Shown: positions 1 to 5,903 of the stretch, one piece after another | How positions within the stretch are numbered: the first letter of the stretch is position 1 | How the letters are laid out: each line of letters begins with the position of its first letter | Assembly (NCBI GenBank): GCA_002841685.1 | Contig: PHAM01000033.1 | Coordinates: 1 to 20,182, forward strand | Length of the DNA: 20,182 nt | Reading direction: 5' to 3' | Source: Elusimicrobia bacterium HGW-Elusimicrobia-2 | GTDB taxonomy: Bacteria; CG03 | Notes under the pieces: generated by a model | The model's database searches: none | What the model was told of the DNA's origin: nothing | What the model saw: the letters and a program-made list of their open reading frames with translations, nothing else | Made by a program: the position numbers and the translations under genes

Positions 1-33
1 CATACCTCCCGGGGTTTCCCTCGGGAAAGTATG
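1..33. repeat. Strong hairpin at the window edge, possible REP-like or mobile-element end
   Basis: The segment folds on itself: CATAC at 1-5 pairs with GTATG at 29-33. After a small internal loop, bases 8-14 pair with 19-25 (one G-T pair) around a four-base loop. A second short palindrome, GATTT-C-AAATC, lies at 51-61. No U-tract follows on either strand, so a terminator is unlikely. The structure precedes a truncated gene, which would fit the end of a mobile element or a REP-type unit, but no transposase or matching second end is visible in this window. Confidence 0.4.
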
Positions 34-138
34 CCTTTTATGGCTATTTGATTTCAAATCGATACACCTCATAATCTCTTCTTAATCCTTTGCTATCAAC
101 CACTTTCACGCTTTTCCTAACTCAACGTTGGGACAGTA

Positions 139-693
139 GTGATTGAATATATGAAAAAAAATATATGGATAAAGGCCGCCCGGATAATAGCCGCTTCGCA
201 AGCGGGTGTATTGGAAGAGGATAAAAACGCGAAGTTTATCCTGCATTTAACGCAATGGTGGAACCCTGAATTCTGCATTGAATTCTATAATTTTATGCTC
301 AATCATAATGTCAGGATCGATTTTTTAGGGCTTTCATTCTTTCCGACTTCCACCATGAGCGAAAAAAATGATCTGGATTATTTTGAGTCACAAATAAAGA
401 AATTGTCGGAGCAGTTGGAGAAACCGGTGATAATATGTGAATACGCGTATCCGAGCGCGAAAGATTTTAAAGGCCAGTTCGCGGAATGGAACAAAGGGGT
501 GAAGGGATACGGGCTGAATGAGAAAGGGCAGATGAAATGGATAAAGGATTTTTTGAATTTGTGCAGGAAGAATAAATATATCAGGGGCGCGTATTACTGG
601 AGCCCCGAATGGTATGATTCCGGAATGTGGGAGGCGTTCTCGCTTTTTGACAGGAAGGGCAGGCCAAAAAAGGGGTTAGAGAGTTTTAAGTGA
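139..693 (+). pseudogene. GH53-like arabinogalactan endo-beta-1,4-galactanase, C-terminal fragment
   Basis: The 184 residues resemble the second half of GH53 endo-galactanases, which cut beta-1,4-galactan outside the cell. Visible family features are FILHL (the strand after the mid-barrel helix), DFLGLSFFP, the nucleophile-type segment KPVIICEYAYP, GAYYWSPEWY near the end, and the LFDRKGRPKKGLESF closing segment. The family is about 350-400 residues long and carries a signal peptide and an acid/base Asn-Glu motif in its first half; all of that is missing. The frame is closed by a TAA at 118-120, so the reading frame cannot extend upstream. GTG at 139 or ATG at 151 are the only nearby starts and neither has a Shine-Dalgarno. 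The fragment looks more A+T-rich than the genes downstream. I infer a decayed remnant; a short unrelated functional protein is possible but less likely. Confidence 0.6.
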
Positions 694-711
694 AAGACTT
701 TAGGGCAGGGT

Positions 712-1632
712 TTATTCGTAGCCGCCGGAGTAGTCTTTTTCGTCTTCTTCGGGAACGATGAATGAGGTCTTGTATGTTTTGCCGTCGGTGACGATTTTGA
801 TTGTGCCGTCCCGGTCAGTTCTATAAACTAGAGAGCCATAATCTTCCAGTGTTTTTATGGTGCCCCTGTGGGGATGCCCCCATGTGTTTTGTCCGACGCA
901 GATAATGGAGACAATGGGCTGGGCCCAGTCCAGAAACCAGTTATATGTCAGGGAGTTCTTGGAGCCGTGGTGGGAAACCTTTAAAAATGTGCAGAGAAGG
1001 TCGTCCTTGTAGAACCTCACTATTTGTTTGCCTGCTTCTTTTTCGGCGTCGCCCGTAAAGAGAAAAGAGACATCTTTGTAGGTCAGCTTGAAAACTATGG
1101 AGTTTTCGTTTGCGTGGGAATCGCCTCCCATTATGTATTTTGCCGGCGGGCTCAGGACTTTCATTTCACAATCTTTGTCCCAGTTAAGGATATCTCCCGC
1201 GTGTACCTCCATCAGGGCTATATCTTTTTTTTCCGCTATTTCCATTATCATCTCATAGTCCGCTTCCTCTGCGGGGAATCCCGAATCCACGAGGGTGCCG
1301 ACCTCAATATCCCTGACAACCAGCCGGACGCCGCCTATGTGGTCGCTGTGGGGGTGGCTCATGATGATGTAGTCTATGCGTTTTACGCCCATCCTCTTGA
1401 GAAAAGGGACGACTATGGTCGTGCCGGCGTCAAAAGGGTTCCAGCCCACTCCTCCGCTTCCGGCGTCCACGAGCACGGTTTTTCCGCCGGGAAGCTGTAT
1501 AAGTGAGCAATCCCCCTGGCCGACATCAATAACGGTTACCGTCAGGAGCTTTTGGGGCGTTTTCGCGGGCGCGGCGATCAGGCCTGAGGCGAAAATCGCT
1601 ATGGCGGCGCAGTACTTTATAAAACTCTTCAT
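712..1632 (-). CDS. Exported ComEC/Rec2-like metallo-beta-lactamase-fold hydrolase
   Basis: The protein (306 aa) has a signal peptide (about residues 1-20, ending near AAPA) followed by a stand-alone MBL domain of the type fused to ComEC. Metal ligands are visible: SHPHSDH (H93, H95, D97, H98), FTGD (D195) and VSHHGS (H221/H222). The NENSIV segment before the second strand pair is also typical of ComEC-like MBLs. The start has VTVIDVGQGDC, the usual opening of this subfamily. There is no competence-type membrane channel, so DNA uptake is not implied. Known relatives include exported nucleases and phosphodiesterases; the substrate here cannot be told. It lies 39 nt downstream of the trmH-like gene but has its own promoter-like sequence with a -10 box only 5 nt before the ATG. 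Confidence 0.85.
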   Translation of the reverse strand: MKSFIKYCAAIAIFASGLIAAPAKTPQKLLTVTVIDVGQGDCSLIQLPGGKTVLVDAGSGGVGWNPFDAGTTIVVPFLKRMGVKRIDYIIMSHPHSDHIGGVRLVVRDIEVGTLVDSGFPAEEADYEMIMEIAEKKDIALMEVHAGDILNWDKDCEMKVLSPPAKYIMGGDSHANENSIVFKLTYKDVSFLFTGDAEKEAGKQIVRFYKDDLLCTFLKVSHHGSKNSLTYNWFLDWAQPIVSIICVGQNTWGHPHRGTIKTLEDYGSLVYRTDRDGTIKIVTDGKTYKTSFIVPEEDEKDYSGGYE

Positions 1633-1637
1633 AGCTG

Positions 1638-1666
1638 ATTGTAGTAATTTAAGTGCGGGAGCGCAA
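1638..1666 (-). promoter_or_regulatory. Predicted sigma70-like, leaderless promoter of the MBL gene
   Basis: On the minus strand TTGCGC (1661-1666) and TACAAT (1638-1643) are separated by exactly 17 nt. Only 5 nt lie between the -10 box and the ATG at 1632, so transcription would begin at or within a base or two of the start codon. No Shine-Dalgarno is present. Confidence 0.5.
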
Positions 1667-1671
1667 AATTC

Positions 1672-2424
1672 TCAGTCCCGCCCCGGCGGATGAAACATTT
1701 TTCTGCGGCGGAATTCGGAGCAGATCGCCGCAGAGGCGAGGGCGGCGTTGAGCGATTCTGCCCCCCCGAAAGATGGTATGGATATTTTAACGCCGGCGAG
1801 GGCTTTGATCTCTTCGGCTATGCCTTTTGACTCGTTCCCTATGATTATTATCCCGTGCGGGGAAAGTTTTGCCTCATATATGTTCCCGCCGTCGGTGGTC
1901 GAGGCGTAAACCGTTATTCCGGACTTTTTGGCTTCGGAGAGGAAGATGACGGGGTCCGTGTAATGCACTTTTACTCTGAAGGCCGAGCCCATCGCCGCGG
2001 CGATGGCTTTAGGGTTGTATATGTCGCATGTGTCGGATGAGCAGACAACATTTTTTATGCCGAACCAGTCGGCGGCGCGGATGATGGAGCCCATGTTGCC
2101 GGGGTCCCTTATGCCGCAGAGGGCGAGTGTCAGTTCGTTTTTCAGCTCCGCCACGGACAGTTTGTGCGAGGGTTTTTCGGCGCACGCCAGAATCCCCTGG
2201 GGGCTTTTCATGGAGCTCATTTTCGCGAATTCCCCGTCGCTGACTATGATCACGGGCATTTTTATATCGTCAAATTGCTTCACAGCGTAAACGGAGCGGG
2301 TTTTGACGCGCGAGGCGAGGAGCTCTTTCACCGCCTTGAGGCCTTCCACGACAAAGAGGCCGTGTTCGTTTCTTTCTTTCTTGTTCTTCAGCGACCGGAT
2401 CATCTGCATTTCATTTTTGCTCAT
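1672..2424 (-). CDS. TrmH/SpoU family RNA 2'-O-ribose methyltransferase
   Basis: This is an AdoMet-dependent methyltransferase of the SPOUT class that adds a methyl group to a ribose 2'-OH in tRNA or rRNA. The start at ATG 2424 gives 250 aa, the usual size for two-domain TrmH/RlmB-type proteins. An N-terminal L30e-like RNA-binding domain spans about 1-90, with the recognisable GLFVVEGLKAVKELL. The three knot motifs are intact: DPGNMGSIIRAA (108-119, with N110 and R116), GNESKGI (196-202) and ESLNAALA (223-230). The frame is open further upstream, but ATG 2424 is preferred because it opens the conserved domain and sits 7 nt after a good -10 box. The last residues, FHPPGRD, are encoded by a dispersed palindrome. 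The RNA target cannot be deduced, so no symbol is given. Confidence 0.9.
   Translation of the reverse strand: MSKNEMQMIRSLKNKKERNEHGLFVVEGLKAVKELLASRVKTRSVYAVKQFDDIKMPVIIVSDGEFAKMSSMKSPQGILACAEKPSHKLSVAELKNELTLALCGIRDPGNMGSIIRAADWFGIKNVVCSSDTCDIYNPKAIAAAMGSAFRVKVHYTDPVIFLSEAKKSGITVYASTTDGGNIYEAKLSPHGIIIIGNESKGIAEEIKALAGVKISIPSFGGAESLNAALASAAICSEFRRRKMFHPPGRD
1677..1700 (-). repeat. Dispersed palindromic repeat, copy 1 (inside the end of the trmH-like gene)
   Basis: On the minus strand the copy begins AAATGTTTCATCCGCC (plus 1685-1700) and continues GG-GGCGGG (1677-1684), giving the TCCGCC/GGCGG palindrome. The first 16 bases are identical to 8615-8630. It encodes the last residues FHPPGR of the methyltransferase. 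Confidence 0.6.
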
Positions 2425-2431
2425 AGGGCGG

Positions 2432-2461
2432 ATTGTATCACAATATCCGGCATTTGCGCAA
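2432..2461 (-). promoter_or_regulatory. Predicted leaderless promoter of the trmH-like gene
   Basis: On the minus strand TTGCGC (2456-2461) is followed after 18 nt by TACAAT (2432-2437), then 7 nt and the ATG at 2424. No Shine-Dalgarno is seen. The stretch from plus 2455 down to 2432 is nearly identical to 3727-3750, the promoter of the DUF212 gene. Confidence 0.5.
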
Positions 2462-2472
2462 TCGCCCGCATC

Positions 2473-2620
2473 CACCGGCGGTGCGGACGGCAGACGCTAT
2501 CCGAAGACGGCCGCTCAGGTGTGAGCTTCGCTGCCAATTCACTCGGGGCGCGGGTAAAACCCCTCGCTCATATGGCCCGCTACGGATAGCGTCTGCCGTC
2601 CTGCGTAGCGCGGGAGCGGC
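2473..2620. repeat. Intergenic long inverted repeat with nested stems
   Basis: A perfect 19-bp inverted repeat, GGACGGCAGACGCTATCCG at 2485-2503 and its exact complement at 2583-2601, brackets about 79 bases. Further complementary segments are GCCGCTC (2510-2516) with GAGCGGC (2614-2620) and TGAGC with GCTCA inside the loop. A small palindrome CACCG-G-CGGTG sits at 2473-2483. The element fills most of the gap between the divergent trmH-like and cat-like genes. No reading frame with recognisable protein features is present. It could be a MITE-like or REP-like unit, or a structured RNA; there is no run of T after the outer stem to support a simple terminator. Confidence 0.65.
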
Positions 2621-2622
2621 TA

Positions 2623-2651
2623 TTGCAATGCCCGTCTCAATATGGTTTAAT
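2623..2651 (+). promoter_or_regulatory. Candidate promoter of the cat-like gene
   Basis: TTGCAA (2623-2628) and TTTAAT (2646-2651) are 17 nt apart. The predicted start is near 2658, just before a Shine-Dalgarno GGAGG at 2660-2664, so unlike its neighbours this gene would have a short leader with a ribosome binding site. Confidence 0.35.
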
Positions 2652-2669
2652 TTTGCGTCGGAGGATGTG

Positions 2670-3308
2670 ATGAAATACATAGACATTGATCAATGGAAAA
2701 GAAAAAAACATTTTGAATTTTTCAGCGCGATGGATTATCCGCATTTCAGCCTTTGCGCGGATGTTGATGTGGGGGCCGTGCGGGAATACGTGAAAAAAGA
2801 CGGCCTGTCTTTCTTTAAGGCGATTCTCTATATGGTCACATCAGCCGCGAACGCTGTGCCGGAGCTCAGGCAGAGAATACGGGGCAAACAGGTGGTGGAG
2901 CATGACGCGGTTCATCCCTCTTTCACAATGCTCATGGCAAACGAGGTCTTCAGCTACTGCCTTGTGGAATACGCGGCGGGTTATCATGAATTCGCGAAAA
3001 GAACGGCCTCGGCCATGGATGACACGGTAAAGAATCCCGGCATAGATGATCCCGGGCGTGACGACCTCCTTTATGTCACATCCATACCCTGGGTTTCGTT
3101 CACCAATATAACGCATCCCATACACATGCATCCGGCTGATTCCGTGCCGAGAATATCATGGGGGAAGTTTCAAAAACGGGGTGAAAAAATTTGGATGCCC
3201 CTGTCTCTTCAGGCCCATCACGCACTTGTTGACGGCCTTCATAGTGGTAGGTTTTACAAGCTTTTGCAGGATAAACTTAACAAACCGGATGAAGTTTTAG
3301 CCGGATGA
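2670..3308 (+). CDS. cat: Chloramphenicol O-acetyltransferase type A (CatA-like)
   Basis: The enzyme transfers acetyl from acetyl-CoA to a hydroxyl of chloramphenicol or a related small molecule in the cytoplasm, normally as a trimer. The length (212 aa) is typical. Family landmarks in order are DQWKRKKHFEFF (8-18), DAVHPSFTML (79-88), IPWVSFTNI with the transition-state Ser (S143), and the catalytic LQAHHALVDGLH, where H184 is the general base and D188 its partner. The ATG at 2670 is set by GGAGG at 2660-2664, 5 nt upstream. The stop overlaps the next start (ATGA). Chromosomal CatA-like proteins are common in environmental bacteria and need not give resistance; the true acceptor is unknown. 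No integron, transposon or plasmid marker flanks it, although a long inverted repeat lies directly upstream. Confidence 0.85.
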   Translation: MKYIDIDQWKRKKHFEFFSAMDYPHFSLCADVDVGAVREYVKKDGLSFFKAILYMVTSAANAVPELRQRIRGKQVVEHDAVHPSFTMLMANEVFSYCLVEYAAGYHEFAKRTASAMDDTVKNPGIDDPGRDDLLYVTSIPWVSFTNITHPIHMHPADSVPRISWGKFQKRGEKIWMPLSLQAHHALVDGLHSGRFYKLLQDKLNKPDEVLAG

Positions 3309-3700
3309 ATCCTCATTATTTTATAACGCATTGCTCAAAGGAAAAATCTTCTGAGGCGGCGTTACTGCCGGCCTTAAAGCGTTATCTCGCGCCGCACATA
3401 GAATATGTTTACAAACAGGCGCAGGTTTCGGGCGCCGGCTTTCTCATCTTTTCCGGCAAATACGGTTTTCTGGAAGCGGACGAGCCGATACCTTATTACG
3501 ACACACTGCTCTTGCGCGGCGATTTCGCGATCATGGCGGATAAGGTTGACGCTCAATACAAAAAATACGCGTTTGATAAACTCAGTTTTTTTCATCTGGA
3601 CATAACAAAAGACCCGAAGCTGACCGTGTACAGGGATTTTATAGAGAGCTTCGCCGTCCGCAACGGGATTGAGTCCGAATTCCAAACGCTGGATTTCTGA
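3305..3700 (+). CDS. DUF6884-like small protein
   Basis: This 131-residue protein has the pattern I associate with DUF6884 proteins: an opening strand YFITHCSKEK, and a central SGKYGFLEADEPIPYYDTLL (about 50-69) matching the S-x-KYG-L...P-YD core of the family. No signal peptide or membrane segment is visible. Members of this family are found in bacteria and phages and are poorly characterised; I assign no reaction. Its ATG overlaps the stop of the cat-like gene by 4 nt (ATGA), so the two are almost certainly cotranslated. The functional link is unclear. The family call rests on the short central motif. Confidence 0.6.
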   Translation: MNPHYFITHCSKEKSSEAALLPALKRYLAPHIEYVYKQAQVSGAGFLIFSGKYGFLEADEPIPYYDTLLLRGDFAIMADKVDAQYKKYAFDKLSFFHLDITKDPKLTVYRDFIESFAVRNGIESEFQTLDF

Positions 3701-3722
3701 CATATGCGGTCACGGCGGACGC

Positions 3723-3750
3723 TTTACAAATGCGGATTTTGTGATATAAT
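3723..3750 (+). promoter_or_regulatory. Predicted leaderless promoter of the DUF212 gene
   Basis: TTTACA (3723-3728) and a perfect TATAAT (3745-3750) are 16 nt apart. The ATG begins at 3757, exactly 6 nt after the -10 box, where transcription normally starts. No Shine-Dalgarno is present. Confidence 0.55.
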
Positions 3751-3756
3751 GCCCTT

Positions 3757-4335
3757 ATGGTAAATCAGGACACATCCCCTAACGCGCTCATAATTCTCGC
3801 TGTCGCTTTTCTGGTCTGGTTTATGACGCAGACATTCAAACTGCTCGTGGTGCTTGTAAACGAGAGGCGGCTGGCGCTTAAAACATACGGCGCGACGGGA
3901 GGGATGCCCTCAACGCACGCGGCCGTGTGTTCGGCTTTCGCCATGGGGAACGGCATGCTCTTCGGTTTCACCTCGCCGCATTTCACGATGGCGGTGATGT
4001 TTCTCGTGGCGGTCGTCCACGACGCCGTCAAGGTGCGCACGGCCATAGCCGACAACACCAAGACCATGAAGAATTTCCTCGCCAGTATCATAGAAAATGA
4101 ATACAGCCGGAAAATCTTAGAGCTCAACGATCTTGAAAAAAAACTGAACGTCGATCCGGATGCGAAGACAGCGCCCGCCTTGAGGAAGATAAAAAGGACA
4201 AGAAGGGAAATAACGGATCTGCAAAGACTGGAAGTCGTTCTCGGGCACACATTGTTTGAGTCCTTCGTCGGACTCGTGTCGGGGAGCCTGATCGCCTTCG
4301 CCTGCTATCACTATTTTTATCCCGGCGTTTATTAA
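3757..4335 (+). CDS. Divergent PAP2 family (DUF212, YuiD-like) membrane protein
   Basis: This integral membrane protein is related to acid phosphatase/vanadium haloperoxidase (PAP2) phosphatases. A first membrane helix lies at about 7-26, followed by the signature GGMPSTHAA (48-56). Next come VVHDAVKVRTA, the family's D-A-x-x-V-R position, and near the end LGHTLFESFVGLVSGSLIAF with the last helix. Relatives such as B. subtilis YuiD are about 158 aa; this one is 192 aa because of an extended charged, probably coiled, cytoplasmic stretch (about 108-160). The usual GVRRAAG is altered to KVRTAIA. The substrate is unknown for the family; a lipid phosphate is a guess from the PAP2 relationship. Start as argued under its promoter. 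Confidence 0.82.
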   Translation: MVNQDTSPNALIILAVAFLVWFMTQTFKLLVVLVNERRLALKTYGATGGMPSTHAAVCSAFAMGNGMLFGFTSPHFTMAVMFLVAVVHDAVKVRTAIADNTKTMKNFLASIIENEYSRKILELNDLEKKLNVDPDAKTAPALRKIKRTRREITDLQRLEVVLGHTLFESFVGLVSGSLIAFACYHYFYPGVY

Positions 4336-4356
4336 TTTGGTCAAATTTGCTATAAA
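4328..4356 (+). promoter_or_regulatory. Candidate near-leaderless promoter of tmk
   Basis: A weak TTTATT (4328-4333) and TATAAA (4351-4356) are separated by 17 nt; the ATG is at 4366, 9 nt after the -10 box, leaving a leader of about 3 nt. No Shine-Dalgarno is seen. The -35 box overlaps the end of the preceding gene. Confidence 0.35.
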
Positions 4357-4365
4357 TCTCTATAT

Positions 4366-4983
4366 ATGAAAAAAGGCGTATTCATCACTTTTGAAGGCGG
4401 CGACGGCTGCGGTAAATCAACTCAGGCGGGGCTGCTGGCCTCGGCGCTCAAAAACAAAGGGTATAAGGTTGTCAGGACAAGGGAGCCGGGCGGTTCGCTT
4501 TTTTGCGAGCATTTGCGCAAGCTCCTGCTGGATCCGGAACACAAGGTTTTCCCTCTCGCGGAACTCATGCTCTATGAGGCTTCCCGGGCAGGACACACCG
4601 CCGAGGTCATAAGGCCGGCTCTGGATAAAGGCCATATCGTCATTTGCGAGAGGTATTCCGACGCCACAATAGCTTATCAGGGTTACGGCAGAGGCCTGAA
4701 CATGAAGGATCTCCGGCTCATAGACAAAGTGGCCACCGGCGGACTTAAGCCGGATGTGACGATATACATGAAGTTGCCGTCGGGTAGCTCTCTGGGCAGG
4801 ATAAAAAGAAAAAAAGACCGGCTCGAACTTGAAAAGGCGTCTTTCCACAAGAGGGTGAATGAAGGGTACAAACATATCTGCGCGAGCAATAAAAAACGGG
4901 TAAAGGTCGTTGACGCGGCGGGAAGCCAGAAACAGGTTCATGACAGAATCCTCAGAATCGCTGAAAAGTGTTTGAAAAAATAA
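4366..4983 (+). CDS. tmk: Thymidylate kinase
   Basis: It phosphorylates dTMP to dTDP with ATP, in the cytoplasm, in the dTTP pathway. The length (205 aa) is normal. The P-loop FEGGDGCGKST is at 9-19, followed by TREPGG (the dTMP-binding loop) and ERYSDATIAYQGYGRG (from E95). LKPDVTIYMKLP follows, and then a lysine/arginine-rich LID (RIKRKKDRLE). It heads the block tmk-holB-ricT-metG; supply of dTTP next to a clamp-loader subunit is a recurrent bacterial arrangement. Its last codons overlap the holB start by 16 nt, suggesting translational coupling. Confidence 0.95.
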   Translation: MKKGVFITFEGGDGCGKSTQAGLLASALKNKGYKVVRTREPGGSLFCEHLRKLLLDPEHKVFPLAELMLYEASRAGHTAEVIRPALDKGHIVICERYSDATIAYQGYGRGLNMKDLRLIDKVATGGLKPDVTIYMKLPSGSSLGRIKRKKDRLELEKASFHKRVNEGYKHICASNKKRVKVVDAAGSQKQVHDRILRIAEKCLKK

Positions 4984-5903
4984 ACTGCCCGCCGGCCGTC
5001 GCCAAAACTCTTTCCGCCCAGATAAAGCTCGGCGCTGTAGCCGGAGCATATATATTCGCCGGGCCGGACAGGGACATCAAATATAAAACAGCGCTTGAAT
5101 TTGTCAGGATACTCAACTGTAAATCGCCGCATTCCGGCATCGCTTGCGGAAATTGCGCGGGATGCCTCAGTCCCCTGCCTCAGACGCTCAACTGCAGCAG
5201 GAAACCGGGCTGCGAGCAGAATCCGCCCTGTCATCTCTGCCTGACGCGCAACGGAAAGTCCAATATGGATTTTCTGCTGGTGACTTCGGATAAATCGCTG
5301 GGGATAGAACCCTGCAGGTATCTCATACATTTTATGACGAGAAAAAGCGCACCGGGGGTGTTCAAGGCCGCGGTTATAAGAGAGAGTGAGATTTTAACTC
5401 CTGAGGCGGAAAACAGCCTGCTGAAAATCCTTGAGGAGCCGCCGGCGAACTGCCTGATAATACTGATCACATCGTCGCTGCATTCTCTTTTACCGACGAT
5501 ACGGTCAAGGTCTCAGATACTGCGTTTTCCGCCGCAGGAGGAGACCTGCGAGGGAATAACGCAAAGCGATCTTGATCTGGCCCGTACGCTCGCTCAATTA
5601 AGGGATCTCGGCAGCTGGAAAGAATTGTTCGGAGAATTAAAAAAATTCCACGATGTCAGCGCCGGAAAAAACAAAACCCCCGCTTCGGCGCGCCGCGAAA
5701 AGACCCACGCTTTCATAGAATCGCTCTTGCAGAAGGCCGCAACTGTGATGAGAGAAAAACCATCTGAAAGGCTGTCTTTTGAGATAGATTATATGCACGA
5801 GTGCTGTCAAATGCTGAAAAAACAGAGAATACCGAATGTCGTCCTCTCAAGAATGCTGGTGAAGGGCATTCCTTCATTCCTGGGGGAGAATAAACAATGT
5901 TAG
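4968..5903 (+). CDS. holB: DNA polymerase III subunit delta-prime (HolB) with an extra Cys cluster
   Basis: This is a clamp-loader subunit that helps place the beta clamp on DNA. It is 311 aa from GTG 4968. The nucleotide-binding loop is degenerate (AGPDRDIKYKTA, no GKT), as expected for delta-prime, which does not hydrolyse ATP. The zinc module Cys are C51, C60, C63 and C66. AENSLLKILEEPP (147-159) and TIRSRSQ (177-183) are the conserved sensor and SRC-like motifs; the Cys of SRC is Ser here. Between C66 and the usual Asp there are about 25 extra residues carrying C76, C82, C88 and C91, compared with E. coli HolB from memory. The GTG start is supported by the overlap with tmk and by FEKI opening the domain; no ATG alternative is nearby. 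Confidence 0.9.
   Translation: MFEKINCPPAVAKTLSAQIKLGAVAGAYIFAGPDRDIKYKTALEFVRILNCKSPHSGIACGNCAGCLSPLPQTLNCSRKPGCEQNPPCHLCLTRNGKSNMDFLLVTSDKSLGIEPCRYLIHFMTRKSAPGVFKAAVIRESEILTPEAENSLLKILEEPPANCLIILITSSLHSLLPTIRSRSQILRFPPQEETCEGITQSDLDLARTLAQLRDLGSWKELFGELKKFHDVSAGKNKTPASARREKTHAFIESLLQKAATVMREKPSERLSFEIDYMHECCQMLKKQRIPNVVLSRMLVKGIPSFLGENKQC

Noticed and set aside
44-121. Minus-strand open stretch of 25 codons at the left edge
   Set aside because: It has no usable start, a stop closes it on both sides within 80 nt, and the residues match nothing I know. It is at most a gene remnant.
694-711. Terminator between the convergent GH53 fragment and the MBL gene
   Set aside because: The 18-nt gap contains no stem followed by a T-run on either strand.
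712-1632. Competence operon (ComEC)
   Set aside because: Only the MBL domain is present; there are no membrane channel helices and no ComEA or other uptake genes.
2433-2669. N-terminal extension of the cat-like gene in the same open frame
   Set aside because: The added residues cover the inverted repeat and have no CAT homology, while GGAGG sits 5 nt before ATG 2670.
2670-3308. Acquired antibiotic-resistance cassette
   Set aside because: CatA-like proteins are widespread on chromosomes, and no integron site, transposase or plasmid gene is nearby.
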